DNA of 8,076 nucleotides from Gemmatimonadota bacterium (GTDB lineage: Bacteria; Gemmatimonadota; Gemmatimonadetes; Longimicrobiales; Gaopeijiaceae). The number at the start of each line of letters is the position of its first letter. The stretch's first letter is position 1. The notes below the pieces were generated by a model. It saw only the letters and a program-made list of their open reading frames with translations, did no database searches and was not told where the DNA came from. This document shows, one piece after another, positions 5,969 to 8,076 of the stretch. The stretch is from contig WGEM01000508.1 in assembly GCA_015492755.1 (NCBI GenBank), positions 1 to 8,076 of the forward strand, written 5' to 3'. The translations under genes were made by a program, and so were the position numbers.

Positions 5969-7654
5969 ATGGCCGCCGACAGCGTGAAGCTCCCCACCAC
6001 CGTCCGTCCCAAGGATCATCAGCCGCCGCTTCCCCTGGATCGCTTCATCGTCCGCGACACGCCGGACGACGAGGCGGTGCCCATGGACGTGGTCTTCGTG
6101 GGCGGCGGACCCGCCGGTCTCGCCGGCGCCATCGAGCTGGCGCGCCTGGTGCGGGAGGACGCCGAGGCGGGCGGAGAGCTGGGCGAGATCGAGATCGGCG
6201 TGCTGGAGAAGGCGGGCCAGCTGGGCGAACACAACCTCTCCGGCGCGGTGGTGAACCCCCGCGCCTTCCGGGAGCTCTGTCCGGAGATGGCGGAGGAGGA
6301 GTTCCCCTTCCGGCGCCCGGTGTCGAAGGAGTCGGTCTACGTCATGACCGAGAAGCGCGCGGTGCGCATCCCCACGCCGCCCACCATGAAGAACCACGGC
6401 AACTACGTGGCCTCCATCTGCGAGATGGTGCGCTGGCTGGGGGAGAAGGCGGAAGCCGCGGGCGTGAACATCTTTCCCGGCTTCCCGGTGGATTCGCTCC
6501 TGGTGGAGGAGGACCGCGTCATCGGCGTCCGCACCACACCGGCGGGTCTGGGACGCGACGGACAACCCCAGGGCCCCGACGCCATGCCCCCCATGGACGT
6601 CACCGCGCGGGTGACGGTGCTCTCCGAGGGGACGCGCGGGCCGCTGACGCAGGCGTGGCTGGAGTGGCAGAAGGTGGGCGCGGAGAACCCCCAGATCTAC
6701 GCGCTGGGGGTGAAGGAGCTCTGGGAGGTGAAGCAGCCGCTGGACCGGGTGATCCACACCATGGGCTGGCCGCTCCCTCTGGACGTCTTCGGCGGGTCGT
6801 TCATCTACCCCATGGCCGACGACCTCATCGCCATCGGGCTGGTGGCGGGGCTGGACTACCCCGACGCCCGCTTCGACGTGCACGAGGCGCTTCAGCGCCT
6901 GAAGCTCCACCCGCTGGTGCGGCCCATGCTGGAGGGCGGCGAGATGGTGGAGTGGGGTGCCAAGACCATCCCCGAGGGCGGATACTATGCGGTGCCCCGG
7001 CGGCGGCACGGCGACGGCGTGCTCATCGTGGGCGACGCCGCCGGATACGTGGAGGTGGCGTCGCTGAAGGGCATCCACTACGCCATGTACTCGGGAATTC
7101 TGGCCGCCCGGCAGATCTTCCAGGCGCTGAAGGCGGGTGACACCTCCGCCTCGGCGCTGGCGGGCTACACGCAGGCGGTGGACGAGAGCTTCATCATGAA
7201 GGACCTGCACGAGCGCCGGAACCTGCGCCTGGCCTTCAAGGACGGCTTCTTCCGCGGCGGCGCGAAGGCGTGGATGATGACGCTCACGAAGGGGAAGTTC
7301 CCCGGCGGGAAGATCACCGTGGAGGAGGACGCGGCGCACCCCAAGCGTTTCGGTGCCGAGCCGCCGAAGCTGGTGCCCGACGGCAAGCTCACCTTCTCGA
7401 AGGTGGACGCCGTGTACAAGTCGGGGAATCAGACCCGCGACGACATCCCCTCACACCTCATCGTGGGCCAGGACGTGGACGCCGGGATGGCGGAGATGCT
7501 TGCCCACATGTGCCCCGCCGGCGTCTACGAGCGCGACGGCGAGAGGCTGGTGGTGAACGCCCCCAACTGCGTGGACTGCAAGGCCACCGACGTCCTGGGC
7601 CCCCGCTGGACGTCTCGGGAGGGCGGAAGCGGTCCGGCGTACCGGCAGATGTAG
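5969..7654 (+). CDS. Electron-transfer flavoprotein-ubiquinone oxidoreductase-like flavoprotein
   Basis: A 561-residue FAD and Fe-S protein that should move electrons from reduced ETF to membrane quinone at the inner face of the cytoplasmic membrane, serving fatty-acid and amino-acid oxidation. After a leader of about 38 residues, the FAD-binding fold starts with VVFVGGGPAGLAG (41-53). The ETF-QO signature GEHNLSGAVVNPR is at 86-98, and the second FAD motif VLIVGDAAGY followed by LKGIHYAMYSG is at 351-376. The C-terminal Fe-S domain retains CPAGVY (C515), NCVDC (C534, C537) and the EGGSGPAY ending. The fourth canonical cluster cysteine (NC..C..C in mitochondrial enzymes) is Thr540 here, and no other Cys lies near; the only others are C104 and C151. 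The length matches bacterial ETF-QO. GGAG at 5960-5963 sits 5 nt before the ATG. etfAB are not adjacent. The identification is strong; the type of cluster is uncertain. Confidence 0.93.
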   Translation: MAADSVKLPTTVRPKDHQPPLPLDRFIVRDTPDDEAVPMDVVFVGGGPAGLAGAIELARLVREDAEAGGELGEIEIGVLEKAGQLGEHNLSGAVVNPRAFRELCPEMAEEEFPFRRPVSKESVYVMTEKRAVRIPTPPTMKNHGNYVASICEMVRWLGEKAEAAGVNIFPGFPVDSLLVEEDRVIGVRTTPAGLGRDGQPQGPDAMPPMDVTARVTVLSEGTRGPLTQAWLEWQKVGAENPQIYALGVKELWEVKQPLDRVIHTMGWPLPLDVFGGSFIYPMADDLIAIGLVAGLDYPDARFDVHEALQRLKLHPLVRPMLEGGEMVEWGAKTIPEGGYYAVPRRRHGDGVLIVGDAAGYVEVASLKGIHYAMYSGILAARQIFQALKAGDTSASALAGYTQAVDESFIMKDLHERRNLRLAFKDGFFRGGAKAWMMTLTKGKFPGGKITVEEDAAHPKRFGAEPPKLVPDGKLTFSKVDAVYKSGNQTRDDIPSHLIVGQDVDAGMAEMLAHMCPAGVYERDGERLVVNAPNCVDCKATDVLGPRWTSREGGSGPAYRQM

Positions 7655-7670
7655 GGCGGGCGGCCCCGCC
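7655..7670. terminator. Possible hairpin between convergent ETF-QO and acylase genes
   Basis: GGCGGG at 7655-7660 pairs perfectly with CCCGCC at 7665-7670 around a 4-nt loop, directly after the ETF-QO stop codon. An alternative longer-range pairing, GGGCGGG at 7654-7660 with CCCGCCC at 7678-7684, is also possible. The 30-nt spacer separates two converging genes, a usual place for a shared terminator, but no U-tract follows on either strand, so this is tentative. Confidence 0.35.
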
Positions 7671-7684
7671 TCCTCCCCCCGCCC

Positions 7685-8076
7685 TCAGCCGGCGGGCTGC
7701 AGCGTGAGCCGCGCCGTGGCCCGGCGCTCTGCGCCCGCCCGCGTCACCGGGAGCGCCAGCAGGTCGCCGCTCTGCCAGCGCCGGAGCTGATCCATGGAGT
7801 GGGGCCCGGCGGGCGCGCCCGACTGGCCGCCCGGCAGGATGAAGCCTCCCGTGCCCTCCAGCTCCGCCAGGTCCACGATGTGGCGCTGGCTGGGTCCCGA
7901 GGTGACCCGGAAGGTGCCGGGAGGGCCGCCGAAGCCCGCCACGTTCACCGTCTGAGGTCCGCCCACCCTGGGGACCCCCTCGCGGCCGAAGCCGAAGAGG
8001 CGCTTCAGGAGGGGCACCGAGGCCAGCGGATGGCCCAGCGTGAGGGTGTGCGCCTCGCCCCAGGTGCGTCCGGCGG
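7685..8076 (-). CDS. Penicillin acylase (amidase) family protein, C-terminal fragment
   Basis: Only the last 129 or so residues are in the window; the frame is open to the right edge, so the gene is 5'-partial. The segment matches the end of the beta chain of Ntn-type penicillin/acyl-homoserine-lactone acylases. A TWGEAHTLTLGHPLA stretch lies at the edge, then GGPQTVN, then GPSQRHIVDL, then PGGQSGAPAGPHSMDQ and the W.SGD...LP ending, which correspond in order to the family's 'W....HpL', 'GG..TvN', 'GPS.R.ivDl' and 'GGQSG.p.SPHy.DQ' blocks. Full-length members are about 700-850 residues, usually exported and self-cleaved into two chains around a catalytic N-terminal Ser; that part is outside the window. 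An internal GTG at 8017 should not be taken as the start. It converges with the ETF-QO gene. The substrate (beta-lactam side chain, acyl-homoserine lactone or other amide) cannot be told. Confidence 0.87.
   Translation of the reverse strand, partial: AGRTWGEAHTLTLGHPLASVPLLKRLFGFGREGVPRVGGPQTVNVAGFGGPPGTFRVTSGPSQRHIVDLAELEGTGGFILPGGQSGAPAGPHSMDQLRRWQSGDLLALPVTRAGAERRATARLTLQPAG

Noticed and set aside
5900..7339. A 479-codon minus-strand frame antisense to the ETF-QO gene
   Set aside because: His/Arg-rich shadow of a gene with unmistakable FAD and Fe-S motifs.

Overview
This is a GC-rich bacterial chromosome window with ordinary housekeeping-type gene content and tightly packed genes. High GC, strong G/C at third codon positions, a secreted six-bladed beta-propeller protein, a penicillin-acylase family hydrolase, a creatininase-family amidohydrolase and an ETF-quinone oxidoreductase with a reduced cysteine set together suggest an aerobic member of Gemmatimonadota or a similar high-GC lineage. 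That placement is an inference from gene style, not from a marker gene. I see no mobile element, phage gene, CRISPR array, tRNA or rRNA.

Layout from left to right. (1) The plus-strand 3' part of a creatininase-family hydrolase ends at 696. (2) On the minus strand, a probable two-gene unit reads leftward: an Lrp/AsnC-type regulator (1503 to 1012), then a small two-helix membrane protein (978 to 715). (3) Divergent from the regulator is a PLP-dependent enzyme of the Cys/Met (gamma) family (1593-2924), followed by a small predicted coiled-coil ORF (2958-3167). (4) On the minus strand, a MoxR/BchI-like AAA+ ATPase (5832 to 4366) is followed after 53 nt by an exported six-bladed beta-propeller protein (4312 to 3203). 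(5) Divergent from the ATPase is an ETF-ubiquinone oxidoreductase-like flavoprotein (5969-7654). (6) The C-terminal end of a penicillin-acylase family protein lies on the minus strand at the right edge (8076 to 7685).

How the genes may work together. The regulator and the sulfur-amino-acid enzyme share a short, comparatively AT-rich divergent promoter region holding a perfect 8-bp inverted repeat. The arrangement recalls Lrp-type control of methionine gamma-lyase (the MdeR/mdeA arrangement of Pseudomonas). The ATPase and beta-propeller may be co-transcribed, but the VWA-domain partner expected for this ATPase class is not in the window. The ETF-QO-like protein would pass electrons from electron-transfer flavoprotein (fatty acid and amino acid oxidation) to the quinone pool; no etfAB genes are adjacent.

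I did not find a clear new multi-gene system. The best leads are the ETF-QO lacking one of the four canonical Fe-S cysteines, the candidate operator between the regulator and the PLP enzyme, and the ATPase with a variant P-loop and no VWA partner nearby.
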